Below, piece by piece: positions 15,703 to 25,714 of a DNA stretch of 64,000 bases. The notes under the pieces are model-generated. The model ran no database searches. It saw nothing but the letters and a program-made list of their open reading frames with translations, and was not told the origin of the DNA. The stretch is from positions 310,001-374,000 of the forward strand of contig NZ_CP082162.1 of assembly GCF_023101665.1 (NCBI RefSeq), written 5' to 3'. The position numbers were made by a program, and so were the translations under genes. Numbering within the stretch: position 1 is the stretch's first letter; every line of letters starts with the position of its first letter. The DNA is from Bradyrhizobium sp. 195. Lineage in GTDB: Bacteria > Pseudomonadota > Alphaproteobacteria > Rhizobiales > Xanthobacteraceae.

Positions 15703-16779
15703 CTATCGCCGACGCACGGTGCAGATCCCGTTCCGGATCTGAGCGAGGCTCGCTGCATATTGCATGTCCAGGAGGCCCGCCCGCCACCGCTGCGCCATGG
15801 CCGCATGCGAAAGATCAAAAGATTTTTCGGGACCGGCTTCCTCGCGGCCGGGGCGGTAACTCAAGAGATAGACGAGGTCGTCGCGGCTAAGGTCCTGCAG
15901 CTCGGCCCGAAGCTGGCGGGCTTCCAGAGCGTGGCCTAGGCGCTGGAAGGTCTGGTTGCCGAAGGTCAGGTCACTCTTGCGCTCGGCTGCGGCTTCGATC
16001 CCATCGGGCACGTTGCCGTCGCGTGCGAAGAGCTCGATCACATAGAGGCGAAGCGGGCGCGAGGACTCCAGGATGGGCTCGAATGGCGCGTTCAGGGAGA
16101 ACCCGCCATCGCCGAGCCACCGGCCAGCGATCTGCACTGGCCCGAACTCAGGGAGGAACCCGCAACTGGCGAGGATGTGATCCATCTCGATCCGTTCCGA
16201 CGAGGAGTCGAATAGTACGGCATTGCCGCTTTCGAGGTCGGTGGCGCAGATCGTGATGCGGGGATCACCGTCGTTCAGGCGGCCGAAATCGATCAACTGA
16301 CGAAGACGTTCGCGCGTCGGGCCGAGATCGTACAGGCCACCGAAATAAGGTGCCGGAAGCGGGAGACGGGGATGGAAGAAGCCGGCCTGGCCGAGCAAAC
16401 GCGTATTGATCGAACTCAGCCAGGCGAACAGATAGCGGCCGGCACTCGGCGGAACGGCTGCGCCACCCGCGCCCCGCCAGTAAGTATTTAGAGCTCGGAT
16501 ACGGTCGGCGCTCGGGCTTCCCGCGATCAGTGCGGCCGTGATCGCACCAGCCGATGTACCGGTCACCCAATCGATCTGCGGTGAATGAGAAGCGAGCGCT
16601 TCGAACGCGCCGCCATGATAGGCTCCGAGTCCGAGGCCGCCGGAGGATACGACGGCAGTGAGCTGGGGCTCAGCCGTCTCGATGCCGCTCGGCTCAGTCC
16701 GCTCAGTCAAGGTGGGTCCGGTTGCAGTCTGAAGGTCGGGCTGATCACCGATATCCCCTGTGACGGCGCGCATAGGCAT
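15703..16779 (-). CDS. Patatin-like phospholipase (DUF3734-type tail)
   Basis: Acyl hydrolase of about 358 aa. The patatin motifs are complete: glycine-rich oxyanion loop SSGGLGLGAYHGG, nucleophile GTSAGA, and the dyad Asp in LGDGG. The C-terminal region after the catalytic domain (YRPGREE, WRAGLLDMQYA) is of the DUF3734 kind. The start is uncertain: ATG 16779 or 16773 both overlap the end of the DUF3551 gene by about 30 bases, and the open frame continues upstream without patatin sequence. No signal peptide is clear. It is convergent with the SIR2 gene. Confidence 0.8.
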   Translation of the reverse strand: MPMRAVTGDIGDQPDLQTATGPTLTERTEPSGIETAEPQLTAVVSSGGLGLGAYHGGAFEALASHSPQIDWVTGTSAGAITAALIAGSPSADRIRALNTYWRGAGGAAVPPSAGRYLFAWLSSINTRLLGQAGFFHPRLPLPAPYFGGLYDLGPTRERLRQLIDFGRLNDGDPRITICATDLESGNAVLFDSSSERIEMDHILASCGFLPEFGPVQIAGRWLGDGGFSLNAPFEPILESSRPLRLYVIELFARDGNVPDGIEAAAERKSDLTFGNQTFQRLGHALEARQLRAELQDLSRDDLVYLLSYRPGREEAGPEKSFDLSHAAMAQRWRAGLLDMQYAASLAQIRNGICTVRRR

Positions 16780-17002
16780 ATCGAGGATTGATGCCGCAAG
16801 AGGCGTGCGTGCCAGATGCGCTCTCCATGCATTGACCGTAACTGGCGAACTGGCAATTGCTAGGATAGCCCCAAGTCCGGCCCTGGAGGCAGTAGCGATC
16901 CTGGGCAAGTGCGGAGCTCGAAGAGCCAAGGCTCGCCACGAACGACAGGTCGGCGGCAACTATCAGCAAACGATGCTTCCTTTGAAATCTCCAATTTGAC
17001 AT
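16745..17002 (-). CDS. DUF3551 family small secreted protein
   Basis: 85 aa. N-terminal signal-like helix ending at SSALAQ, then the DUF3551 signature [32 protein letters not shown] and [15 protein letters not shown]. Four Cys probably form two disulfides in the periplasm. DUF3551 proteins occur in dozens of copies in Bradyrhizobium, and their function is unknown. The start was placed at the Met giving the shortest plausible leader; GTG or ATG upstream would add basic residues only. Confidence 0.82.
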   Translation of the reverse strand: MSNWRFQRKHRLLIVAADLSFVASLGSSSSALAQDRYCLQGRTWGYPSNCQFASYGQCMESASGTHASCGINPRYAYARRHRGYR

Positions 17003-17141
17003 TGAACGCCGCCGGTGAGCCTTACGTTCCAACCCGGCGCGCACTCGAATCTCGCGAATTCAGCGTCCGACTAACCTGTGTGAAGCCGCTCTCGCTGATC
17101 GCGGCTAGGGTGATCGCTTCGGCGGTTCGATCGGAAGCAGA

Positions 17142-18333
17142 ATGCCCAAACAGTCTCCAGCCTGAGAAATTTCACCATCAATTTCGGTCCTCAGCATCCG
17201 GCGGCCCATGGCGTGCTGCGGCTCGTGCTCGAGCACGACGGCGAAGTCGTCGCGCGCGTCGACCCCCTATCGGATTGCTGCATCGAGGCACCGAGAAGCT
17301 AATCGAGGCCAAGACCTATCTGCAGGCCATTCCATATTTCGATCGGCTCGACTACGTCGCACCCCTGACGCAGGAGCATGCCTTCTGTCTTGCGATCGAA
17401 AGACCGATCGGCATTGAAGTGCCGCGGCGCGGGCAGCTCATCAGGGTACTCTATCACGAAATCAGCCGGATCCTGTCTCACCTTCTGAACGTCACGACGC
17501 AAGCCATGGACGTCGGTGCGCTCACCCCGCCGCTGTGGGGCTTCGAAGAGCGCGAGAAGCTCATGGTGTTCTACGAGCGTGCGTCCGGCAGCCGCATGCA
17601 CGCGAACTACTTCCGGCCGGGCGCGTGCATCAGGACCTTCCGTCCAAGCTGATCGACGACATCGAGGCCTGGTGCGATCCGTTCCTGCGCGTCGTCGATG
17701 ATCTCGACCGGTTGCTCTCGCTCAATCGGATCTTCAAGGCGCGCAATGTGGATATCGGCAGGGTGACACTCGAGCAGGCCTGGGCCTGGGGCTTTTCCGG
17801 CGTTATGGTGCGCGGCTCGGGAGCGGCCTGGGACTTGTGGAAGGCGCAGCCTTACGGCTGCTATGCCGAAATGGATTTTGATATTCCGATCGGCAGGAAC
17901 GGGGATTGCTACGACCGCTATCTCATTCGCATGGAAGAGATGAGGCAGTCCGTCCGCATCATGAAGCAGTGCATCGAGAAGCTGAAGTCTCCGGACGGAA
18001 GAGGTCCGGTGCTCGTGCAGGACAGCACGGTCGCGCCACCCAGGCGCGGCGAGATGAAGCGCTCGATGGAGGCGCTCATCCATCATTTCAAGCTGTACAC
18101 GGAAGGCTTTCACGTTCCGGCCGGAGAAATCTACGTGGCGGTTGAAGCACCCAAGGGCGAGTTCGGCGTGTTCCTGGTCTCGGACGGGAGCAACAAGGCT
18201 TACAAGTGCAAGATCAGGTCCCGGAGTTGCCCATCTGCAGGCGATGGATTTCCTCTGCAAGGGGCATTTGCTCGCGGACGTCTCGGCGATATTGGGATCG
18301 CTGGACATCGTATTTGGAGAGGTGGACCGCTGA
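17142..18333 (+). pseudogene. nuoD: Decayed NADH-quinone oxidoreductase subunit D
   Basis: Four frames together rebuild almost all of NuoD. They are [20 protein letters not shown] (from about 17170), [21 protein letters not shown] with [19 protein letters not shown] (second frame), [12 protein letters not shown] through [11 protein letters not shown] and [18 protein letters not shown] sequence (third frame, from about 17620), and the C-terminus [15 protein letters not shown] (fourth, from about 18225). At least three single-base indels (about 17250, 17620 and 18220) and one near the start destroy the gene. Complex I genes normally sit in a nuoA-N operon, and no other nuo gene is here. This is therefore a stray second copy, presumably redundant to a functional one elsewhere. 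Confidence 0.85.
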
Positions 18334-18357
18334 GCTTCCGCCTCGAGGCCCGTCGGT

Positions 18358-20594
18358 CTAGCCGGACAGAGGTGTGTCAGCGATATCCAGCAGCGCGCCA
18401 AGACCCTGGCGCAAGCGGCGCGTGGCGGTATTGTCGTTGGCAAGCCCGAATACCAGCAGCGATCGCCCCGTCACGGCATAAGCGTGCCCGAACTCGAACT
18501 CGGCCATCCGCGCGTCCGGCTGGTTGGTGTCGATCAGGCCCAGCCAACTCAGCCCGTCGGCGACGGCGGGCAATGTGAAGTTCACGACGTCGTGGTGCGC
18601 GTTGTAGACCAGAAGCATGGTGGCATCCGAGCCGCGGCGCCGGATTCCGGTCTCTTGCGCTCGCCCGTCGAGCAGCATCCCGAAGCATTTAGCGTTGCCG
18701 CCCTGCCATTGCTCCGTCGTCATCTCCTCGCCGGATGGAGACAGCCAAGCCACGTCCTTGACGTCGAGATCTTCGTTGTGCGAGCCGACCAGGAAACGGC
18801 TGCGGTAGAGAATGGGGAACGCTTTGCGTGTGGCGATCAGCTTGCGCGCGAACTCACGAAGGCTGCGGCCATTGGCCGTGATGCCCATCCACTCCAGCCA
18901 AGTGGTCTCGTTGTCCTGCGCATAGGCATTGTTGTTGCCCTTTTGCGTATGCCCGAATTCGTCCCCGGCGAGCAGCATCGGCGTGCCATGCGAGAGCAGC
19001 ATCGTCGCGAGCAGATTTCGTTTTTGGCGCTCACGCAGCACCGCGACCTCGGGGTCGTCGGTCGGCCCCTCTGCGCCGCAGTTCCAGGAATGGTTGTTGC
19101 TGTGACCGTCGCGATTGTCCTCGCCATTCGCCTCGTTGTGCTTGTCATTGTACGAAACGAGATCGTTGAGATTGAAGCCGTCGTGTGCTGTGACGAAGTT
19201 GACGCTGGCCCAGGGCCGGCGGCCACGCTTGTTGAAGAGATCACCCGACCCGGAAATACGCTTGGCAAAGTCGGAGATCGTGCCCGGATCGCCCTTCCAG
19301 AAGGCACGCGCGGTGTCCCTGAATTTGTCGTTCCACTCTGCCCATCCCGGCGGAAACTGACCGACTTGATAGCCGCCCGGCCCGATGTCCCAGGGCTCGG
19401 CGATCAGCTTCACACCGGAGAGGACGGGATCCTGGCGGCACGCATCGAGGAAGCCGCCGCCTTCGTCGAAGCCGTAGGGCTCCCGTGCCAGGATGGTTGC
19501 AAGGTCGAAACGGAAGCCATCGACCCGCATCTCGGTAGCCCAATAGCGCAGGGAATCGGCAACCAGCTGGAGCACGCGCTGATGTGAGAGGTTCACCGTG
19601 TTGCCGGTGCCGGTATCGTTGATGTAGTAGCGGTTTTTGTCCGGCAGCAGGCGGTAGTAGCTGGCGTTGTCGATGCCCTTGAACGACAGAGTCGGGCCGA
19701 GTTCATTTCCTTCCGCGGTGTGATTATAGACGACGTCGAGGATGACTTCGATGCCGTGGGCATGAAACTGGTTGACCATGGCCTTGAATTCGGTCGCAAA
19801 GGGCGTCTTGAGGTAGCGCGGCTCCGGTGCGAAAAACGCAATGGAGTTGTAGCCCCAATAGTTGCGCAGGCCTTTCTCGACCAGGTAGCTGTCGTCGACG
19901 AAGGCGTGGATCGGCAACAGCTCGGCGCTGGTGATGCCCAGCGAGCGCAGATAGGTCGGGATTTCGAAATGCGCTAGCCCGGAGAACGTGCCGCGCTCTG
20001 CTTCGGGGACGAGCGGATGGAGCTGGGTAAAACCCCTGACGTGCATTTCGTAGACGATGGTCCGTTCCCCGGCACTTCCGGCTTGCGCGCTGCGCCCCAG
20101 GTGAAGGCGGGATCGATGACCGCGCACTTCTGCATCAAAGGCGCGCTGTCGCGTTCGTCGTAGGACAAATCCTTGTCAGCATGGTCAAGGACGTAGCCGA
20201 ACAGCTCGGGGCCCCAACGCAGCTGGCCGATCAGCTGCCGGGCGTAGGGATCGAGCACGAGCTTGTGGGGATTGAAGCGGTGCCCGGCGTCGGGTTCATA
20301 GGGGCCATGGACGCGGTAGCCGTAGACGGTGCCGGGACGGGCAGAGGGCAAATAGCCGTGCCAGACTTCGTCTGTGTATTCCGGGAGCTCGATCCGTTCC
20401 AGTTCGGTCTCGCCGCTATCGTCAAACAGGCAGAGCTCGACTTTCGTTGCGTGGGCCGAAAACAGCGCGAAATTCACGCCGAGGCCGTCCCAGGTGGCAC
20501 CGAGCGGAAAGGATCTGCCCTCGGTGATCCGGGAACGGCGTAGGCTCGATACCGCCCTCGTCAGGGCGTCATCTGAATGTACTGGTCGATCCAT
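18358..20594 (-). pseudogene. glgX: Glycogen debranching enzyme, single frameshift
   Basis: The two parts read as one GlgX of about 740 residues. The first frame (20594 down to about 20075) has the CBM48-like start (SFPLGATWDGLGVNFALFSA, DPYARQL). The second (to 18358) has the GH13 core: IYEMHVRGFT-type segment, DVVYNHTAEGN, nucleophile region GFRFDLATIL, acid/base IAEPWDIGPGGYQVG and TAHDGFNL. The break lies at about 20075 in CCGGGGAACGG, where one G or T is missing between PEVP and ERTIVYE. A homopolymer base-call error or a recent mutation would both explain it. All catalytic residues survive in the second part. It sits next to treZ, fitting glycogen-to-trehalose metabolism. Confidence 0.85.
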
Positions 20595-20618
20595 GTCTTC
20601 CCCCAGGAAGTGAGTCCG

Positions 20619-20900
20619 TCAGGACGCCGGCGCGATTGTAGCGGCCTCGCCAACCGTTTGCTCCGTGGCCGCTGCGGGGGCGATCGCCGCGGCAGCAGAC
20701 GCATCGGCCGACTGCGTCACCACCCGAGCCCTTTGCTGCTCGGCTTCCTTGTTGATTGCCGAAATGGAGTTGCCGATCCGACCAACGATCGCCGTGAGGT
20801 CGGCGTCGGAAAGACGCAGTCGCTTCTTGACAAGGCGCACCTGAGCCCGATCGGTCAGGTCCAGCTTGTTGCGGATCGGCGGCCGCTTCGCGCGCTGCAT
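20619..20900 (-). CDS. DUF3606 family protein (93 aa)
   Basis: Basic N-terminus MQRAKRPPIRNK, then the DUF3606 core LDLTDRAQVRLVKKRLRLSD and IVGRIGNSISAI, and an Ala-rich tail. Function is unknown; members are small proteins abundant in rhizobia and often stress-induced. ATG 20900 is preceded by AGGAG at 8 bases and by a GGAAC-N17-GGTT promoter 26 bases further upstream. The frame extending to 21044 has no ribosome-binding site. Confidence 0.82.
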   Translation of the reverse strand: MQRAKRPPIRNKLDLTDRAQVRLVKKRLRLSDADLTAIVGRIGNSISAINKEAEQQRARVVTQSADASAAAAIAPAAATEQTVGEAATIAPAS

Positions 20901-20925
20901 GGGGATGACTCCTGTCTGTCGGAGC

Positions 20926-20951
20926 AACCGCCGGGCCGGTCGTTCTGTTCC
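20926..20951 (-). promoter_or_regulatory. EcfG-type promoter of the DUF3606 gene (GGAAC-N17-GGTT)
   Basis: Minus-strand GGAAC at 20947-20951 and GGTT at 20926-20929. The transcription start would lie about 20 bases before the ATG. Confidence 0.55.
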
Positions 20952-21217
20952 AGAACCAGCCTGCTGAATGCACGAAGGTACGCCCATGTATCCTAGACTG
21001 ATGCCTTGTACAGGGCTGCGTATGATCTCGCCGAATGGACCCAACTGAAGGCCTGGCCCAGGGCGGCGCCCCGCATGCGATCGAGCGGTCCTTCATTCCG
21101 AAGGTCGAGAATGCCCGGCAAAGACTTCCCGGAGTTCTGCCACCGAAGAGACATTTTTCAGCTTCGGTCCAAAACTGCACACAGGTCCTTGAGCGCGCAG
21201 TCCGATGCCGTCTGCGA

Positions 21218-21242
21218 GGAACCAATGCGTGCAGCGCAGCTT
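21218..21242 (+). promoter_or_regulatory. GGAAC-N16-GCTT promoter of treZ
   Basis: GGAAC at 21218-21222 and GCTT at 21239-21242, 49 bases before the predicted treZ ATG. Confidence 0.45.
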
Positions 21243-21291
21243 TCCCGTGCTGAGCATGCTTAAGCGATCGTGAAATCGAGCCTAGCGGAGG

Positions 21292-23148
21292 ATGTCAAAG
21301 CTCCGGGCATGCAGGCGAAAGGCGAGCAGGTTGGAACAAAGACTGGGAATAGCCGAACAGGCGCGCCGCCATGGCCCTCAAATCATCGACCATGGCATCT
21401 CGTTCAATCTCTGGGCCCCGACCGCTCGGTCTGTCGAATTGCTCGAAGTCGGCCAGCCGCCACGCTCCATGCCACACGACGATGACGGTTGGTATCAGTT
21501 GCTCAGTCCGACCGCCCGTGCCGGGACGCGCTACCAGTTCAGGATCGACGGCGATCTGACCGTTCCCGATCCAGCCTCCCGTTTCCAGCCGGACGATGTC
21601 GGTCAGCCCAGTGAAGTGATCGACACGGCGCTGTTGCGGGATTGGATTTTATACCCGGGCCGCCCCTGGCCGGAAGCCGTCATCTACGAGCTGCATGTTG
21701 GTGCCTTCAGCGAGGAGGGTACCTATGTTGGCGTCGAGAAAAGGTTGCCCTATCTGCGCGACCTTGGCATCACCGCGATCGAGCTGATGCCGCTCAACGA
21801 CGTCCCGGGCCGCCACAATTGGGGTTACGATGGCGTGCTGCTGAACGCACCGAACGCACGCTACGGCCGGCCGCAGGATCTCAAACGGATGCTGCGCACC
21901 GCGCATGCCCTCGACATCATGGTCTATCTCGACGTCGTCTATAACCATTTCGGGCCGCAGCTGAACTACCTGCACAGCTACGCCGAGAACTTCTTCACCA
22001 AGCGCCATGCCACGGGTTGGGGCCCTGCCGTTAACCTCGAAGGTCGTGATGGCGCGCTCGTGCGCGAGTTCCTGATCGAAAACGCGCTCATGTGGCTGCG
22101 CGATTACGGCTTCGATGGACTTCGTCTCGACGCAGTGCATGCCTTGAAGGACGATTCCGACCGTCATTTTCTCATCGAGCTGGCAGAGACCGTGCGCAGC
22201 CAACTGGCAGGCAGGCGCGTGCATCTGATGCTGGAGAACGAGGCCAACCAGGCGCACCTTCTTGATCGCCGGCAGGGCCGGGTCAAGCACTACGATGCGC
22301 AATGGGGTGACGATTTCCACAATGCGCTCCACGTCCTTCTGACGGGCGAGAACGAGGGATATTACCGCGCCTTCGCAGACAAGCCGCTCGACCATCTCGC
22401 GCGCTCCCTCACCGAGGGCTTTGCCTATCAGGGCGAGGTCTTTCCGCTGCACGATGCTCCACGCGGAGAGCCGAGTGCGTACCTGCCGCCAGAGGCCACC
22501 ATCTTCTTCGCCCAGAACCACGATCAGATCGGCAATCGCGCGCTAGGGGAGCGACTATCGGTGCTGATCAGTCCCGAAAAGCTTAAGCAGGCCCTTGCGC
22601 TCGTTCTGCTCAATCCTCACGTCCCGATGCTGTTCATGGGAGAGGAGGGAGCCGCCGACACTCCATTTCTGTTCTTTGCGGACTGGTCCGGCGAGGCGGC
22701 GGAGCTGACGCGCGAGGGCCGGCGCAGGGAGTTCGCGCATTTCAAGGCGTTCTCGACGCCGGAGATGCGCGCCCGAATTCCGGATCCTTGCGACGAACGA
22801 ACATTCCTGGCGTCCAAGCTGGACTGGGTGAGGATCGACAGCGCAACCGAAAGCCTCGAGTTTCGGGCGCTGACGGCCGAGCTGCTGAGGATTCGGCGGG
22901 AGCAGATCATTCCGCTAATCAAGCACGGATTCGTCACAGCCGAGCGCGGGACGATTCAGAGTGGCGGTCTGGACGTCCGCTGGCGGACGGCTAACGGCGA
23001 GACGCTGCAGATTGTGGCGAACTTTGCCGAGTGCGAGCTGCCGATGCCACCACCTGTCGACGGAATCGATCTGTGGCGATCACGGGCAAGCTCAGCGAAC
23101 GTGCTGGTTCCAGGCGACATCGTCGTCCGACTTTATCGGGAGGCCTGA
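21292..23148 (+). CDS. treZ: Malto-oligosyltrehalose trehalohydrolase
   Basis: 618-aa GH13 enzyme releasing trehalose from maltooligosyl-trehalose (TreYZ pathway, cytoplasmic). The N-terminal CBM48/E-set domain (ISFNLWAPTARSVELLEVG, FRIDGDLTVPDPASR) is followed by the barrel with the family's GRHNWGYDG, DVVYNHFGP, the nucleophile Asp region FDGLRLDAVHAL, the acid/base Glu in HLMLENEA and QNHDQIGNR. Length is typical. The ATG used has GGAGG directly against it, so the true start could be a little downstream. No treY or treX is in the window; the frameshifted glgX next door could have played the debranching part. Confidence 0.93.
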   Translation: MSKLRACRRKASRLEQRLGIAEQARRHGPQIIDHGISFNLWAPTARSVELLEVGQPPRSMPHDDDGWYQLLSPTARAGTRYQFRIDGDLTVPDPASRFQPDDVGQPSEVIDTALLRDWILYPGRPWPEAVIYELHVGAFSEEGTYVGVEKRLPYLRDLGITAIELMPLNDVPGRHNWGYDGVLLNAPNARYGRPQDLKRMLRTAHALDIMVYLDVVYNHFGPQLNYLHSYAENFFTKRHATGWGPAVNLEGRDGALVREFLIENALMWLRDYGFDGLRLDAVHALKDDSDRHFLIELAETVRSQLAGRRVHLMLENEANQAHLLDRRQGRVKHYDAQWGDDFHNALHVLLTGENEGYYRAFADKPLDHLARSLTEGFAYQGEVFPLHDAPRGEPSAYLPPEATIFFAQNHDQIGNRALGERLSVLISPEKLKQALALVLLNPHVPMLFMGEEGAADTPFLFFADWSGEAAELTREGRRREFAHFKAFSTPEMRARIPDPCDERTFLASKLDWVRIDSATESLEFRALTAELLRIRREQIIPLIKHGFVTAERGTIQSGGLDVRWRTANGETLQIVANFAECELPMPPPVDGIDLWRSRASSANVLVPGDIVVRLYREA

Positions 23149-23151
23149 CGG

Positions 23152-23447
23152 GTGGAAAGTGCCATTCAGGCCATGGGAGTTCTCGCCGCCGGTTTGACAT
23201 CTCTGTCCTACCTGCCGCAAGTGCGCAAAGCGCGCTCGCCCGGCTCGACCGACGACCTCTCCTTGAAGATGCTAGTCGGCTCGCGAGCGGGCTCATTCTT
23301 TGGATAGCCTATGGATCGTTGAAGCGGGATTGGGTCATCGTCCTTGCAAACGTCGTCGGCGCCACGCTTGCGCTCACGTTGATTGCTTTCAAGGTCCGCG
23401 ACATGAGAGAAGCCAGGGAAGGCCGCGACGGATCAGCCTCGCGTTGA
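23152..23447 (+). pseudogene. SemiSWEET sugar transporter, frameshifted
   Basis: A GTG start 4 bases after treZ opens a frame reading GVLAAGLTSLSYLPQVRKA and GSTDDLSLKML, the PQ-loop and first helices of a SemiSWEET (about 85 aa, three helices, working as a dimer). Near 23275-23290 the frame shifts. The third part, SGLILWIAYGSLKRDWVIV and LANVVGATLALTLIAFKVRD, is in another phase. One base gained or lost around CTAGTCGGCTCG explains it. Position after treZ suggests a sugar exporter or importer once coupled to trehalose metabolism. Confidence 0.75.
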
Positions 23448-23512
23448 TGTTCTCGTGAGAAAATCTGGCACTTTTGTCGGCGAGGCGGTCTGGGCGTTCG
23501 GTTCTGCCTGCA

Positions 23513-24580
23513 TCATGTTTGATCGGCGATCGTCAACCGGCTGGGCGCACGACGTCCGGTCCTGCGCGGCGCGGCGGCCGGAACCAACGCCGGCGTCTCG
23601 CCCGCAATGCGGAGGGCAAAATAGGCAATCGTTGCTTGAAGGCCGTCCTTCAGCGCCACGCGGGGTCGCCAGCCCAGCGCCCGTGCCGCTGTGTCGATGA
23701 CGGGCTTGCGGCGTTTCGGGTCGTCCTTCGGCAAGGTCTCGAAGCGGAGCGGGGAGGTCGATGCCGTGTAGGTCAGCACCTCGCGCGCAATCGCCTCGAT
23801 CGTGACCTCGTGCGGATTGCCGAGATTGCAAGGCCCGGTAATCGAGGGCGTGCTCTCCATCAAGAGCTGGAGCCCGCGAACGAGATCATCGACGAAGCAG
23901 AAACTCCTAGTCTGTGTTCCGGGACCGTAGATCGTGATGGGCTCGCCGCGCAGGGCTTGAACAATGAAATTGGACACAACCCGCCCGTCATTCTCGAGCA
24001 TTCGCGGGCCGTAAGTGTTGAAGATGCGCGCGACCTTGATCTCGACGCCGTGCGTGCGGTGATAGTCGAACATCAGCGTCTCCGCAGCACGTTTGCCCTC
24101 GTCGTAGCAGGCCCGCGGTCCGATCGGATTGACGTTACCGAGGTAGGATTCGGGCTGCGGGTGGATCTCGGGATCGCCATACACTTCGCTTGTGGACGCC
24201 TGAAGGACCCGGGCGCCTTTACAGCGCGCGAGATCGAGCATGTTCATGGTTCCGATCACGCAGGTCTTCATCGTGCCAATCGGATCCTTTTGGTAGTGCC
24301 GGGGTGAGGCCGGGCAAGCGAGGCTGTAGATGCGGTCAATGCCCTCCTCGATCTCGATGGGATCGCGCACGTCGTGCTCGATGAAGCGGAAATTGGGGTG
24401 ATTGAGCAGTGGCCGGATGTTGTCGATCGATCCCGTGAACAGATTGTCCAAGCAGATCACAGTGCTGCCGCGTTGCAGAAGCGTGTCGCAAAGATGCGAC
24501 CCGATAAAGCCGGCGCCTCCGGCGACGAGGACGGTGGGTGAGCGGCGGGAGGCTTGAATGCAGGACTGGAGCGTCATCAT
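23513..24580 (-). CDS. UDP-glucuronate decarboxylase-like epimerase (UXS)
   Basis: Extended short-chain dehydrogenase of 355 aa. NAD-binding [10 protein letters not shown] lies near residue 20, and the active site has S/T of [10 protein letters not shown] plus YDEGKRAAE (YxxxK). UXS signatures are [18 protein letters not shown] and [13 protein letters not shown] converts UDP-glucuronate to UDP-xylose in the cytoplasm, giving a pentose donor for the neighbouring glycosyltransferases. A C-terminal extra 30 residues rich in Ala/Arg has no clear role. It is the last gene of the minus-strand glycan cluster, 9 bases after a CgeB-type gene. Confidence 0.88.
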   Translation of the reverse strand: MMTLQSCIQASRRSPTVLVAGGAGFIGSHLCDTLLQRGSTVICLDNLFTGSIDNIRPLLNHPNFRFIEHDVRDPIEIEEGIDRIYSLACPASPRHYQKDPIGTMKTCVIGTMNMLDLARCKGARVLQASTSEVYGDPEIHPQPESYLGNVNPIGPRACYDEGKRAAETLMFDYHRTHGVEIKVARIFNTYGPRMLENDGRVVSNFIVQALRGEPITIYGPGTQTRSFCFVDDLVRGLQLLMESTPSITGPCNLGNPHEVTIEAIAREVLTYTASTSPLRFETLPKDDPKRRKPVIDTAARALGWRPRVALKDGLQATIAYFALRIAGETPALVPAAAPRRTGRRAPSRLTIADQT

Positions 24581-24589
24581 GATAGCCTT

Positions 24590-25714
24590 TCAGAGTTCGG
24601 CAACCTGCATGGGCCGTGCGGCGGGAAACCTTGCTGTTTTGCGCCGGCGCCGTGCGGATGCCTCGACGTAATAGCTCTCCAGTTGACTAGCGCGGTGGTC
24701 CGAGGTGTGCTCGGCAAGAACCCGCCTCCGCGCGTTGTGTGCGATCGTGCGCCGCTGTTCCTCGGGCATGTCGCGCAGGATCTCAACAACTTCGTGCGGA
24801 CCCGACGCCAGTAGGATTTCCCGCGACGGCTTGAGGATTGTCTCGATGCCGGGCCAACGGTCCGAGACAATCGGCGTGCCACAAGCGGCCGCTTCGAACA
24901 GTCGAACGCTCGGTGAGTACCCCAGGGCCTTCATGTCGGCGCGGGTCGCGTTCAGGGTGAAGCGCTGCTCCGCATAGAAGGTCGGATGCTGATTTGGCGC
25001 GAGATGTTCGATGCGCGCAACGTTAGCGGGCCAGGCTATATGATCAGGGTATTGCGCGCCTGCGATGACGAATTGCTCGGACAGCAGCTCGCGGGCGGGA
25101 GCAAGCAACAAGTCGCCAAGAACAGGCTGTCTGTCCTCGCTATAGGTCCCGAGATATCCCAGCGTCCACTTGGGGGCAGCTTGCAGGGGCGTGTAGATGC
25201 TGGTGTCCGCGCTGCAATAAAGGGCGCATGCCAGAGGACTTCCGTAATTTTCCTCGATCATGCCAGGCACGGGGCCGCCGGCAAACGACAGATAGAGGTC
25301 GAAGCGAGGGATCATCGCGGCCGAGATATAGTCAGTCCCGTGGTCGAGTTTCGCCAGCGTGACCGGCGTGTCGATGTCGTAGAACGCGGTGATCCCACGG
25401 GCATGGGCCGTCGCCCATTCAGCGATCGCGATGCCCTCGGGCACGTAGGAGCCGATGATCACCAAATCGGCATCCCGGATCAGCTTGCCGAACCGAAGCG
25501 GAATGTCTCGCAAGGATTGATAGAGCTCCACTGTCCAAGCCGCGGGCCTAACCAGATCGCGGTGGTCCCGATACCAGGAAACATCACGCTCGAGGAACGT
25601 GACATCGTGCCCACGTCGAGCCAGCGCTCCGATCAGGGCGCGGTAGGTCGTAGCGTGACCGTTGCCCCAGGACGAAGTGACCGCAAGACCGATGACGACG
25701 ATGGAAAGCTTCAT
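24590..25714 (-). CDS. CgeB-type glycosyltransferase
   Basis: 374 aa, GT-B fold of the CgeB group (DUF3880 plus Glyco_trans_1_2). It opens VIGLAVTSSWGNGHATTYRA, with FLERDVSWY and YDIDTPVTLAKLD following. The C-terminal donor-binding half has YSPSVRLFEAAACGTPIVSD, then RREVLAEHTS-type helices. It is closely similar in plan to the gene at 36416-37519 (shared SSWGNGHAT, ERDV, LFEAAACG). CgeB is known for modifying the Bacillus spore surface; substrates here are unknown. Its start overlaps the stop of the gene upstream (ATGA). Confidence 0.85.
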   Translation of the reverse strand: MKLSIVVIGLAVTSSWGNGHATTYRALIGALARRGHDVTFLERDVSWYRDHRDLVRPAAWTVELYQSLRDIPLRFGKLIRDADLVIIGSYVPEGIAIAEWATAHARGITAFYDIDTPVTLAKLDHGTDYISAAMIPRFDLYLSFAGGPVPGMIEENYGSPLACALYCSADTSIYTPLQAAPKWTLGYLGTYSEDRQPVLGDLLLAPARELLSEQFVIAGAQYPDHIAWPANVARIEHLAPNQHPTFYAEQRFTLNATRADMKALGYSPSVRLFEAAACGTPIVSDRWPGIETILKPSREILLASGPHEVVEILRDMPEEQRRTIAHNARRRVLAEHTSDHRASQLESYYVEASARRRRKTARFPAARPMQVAEL

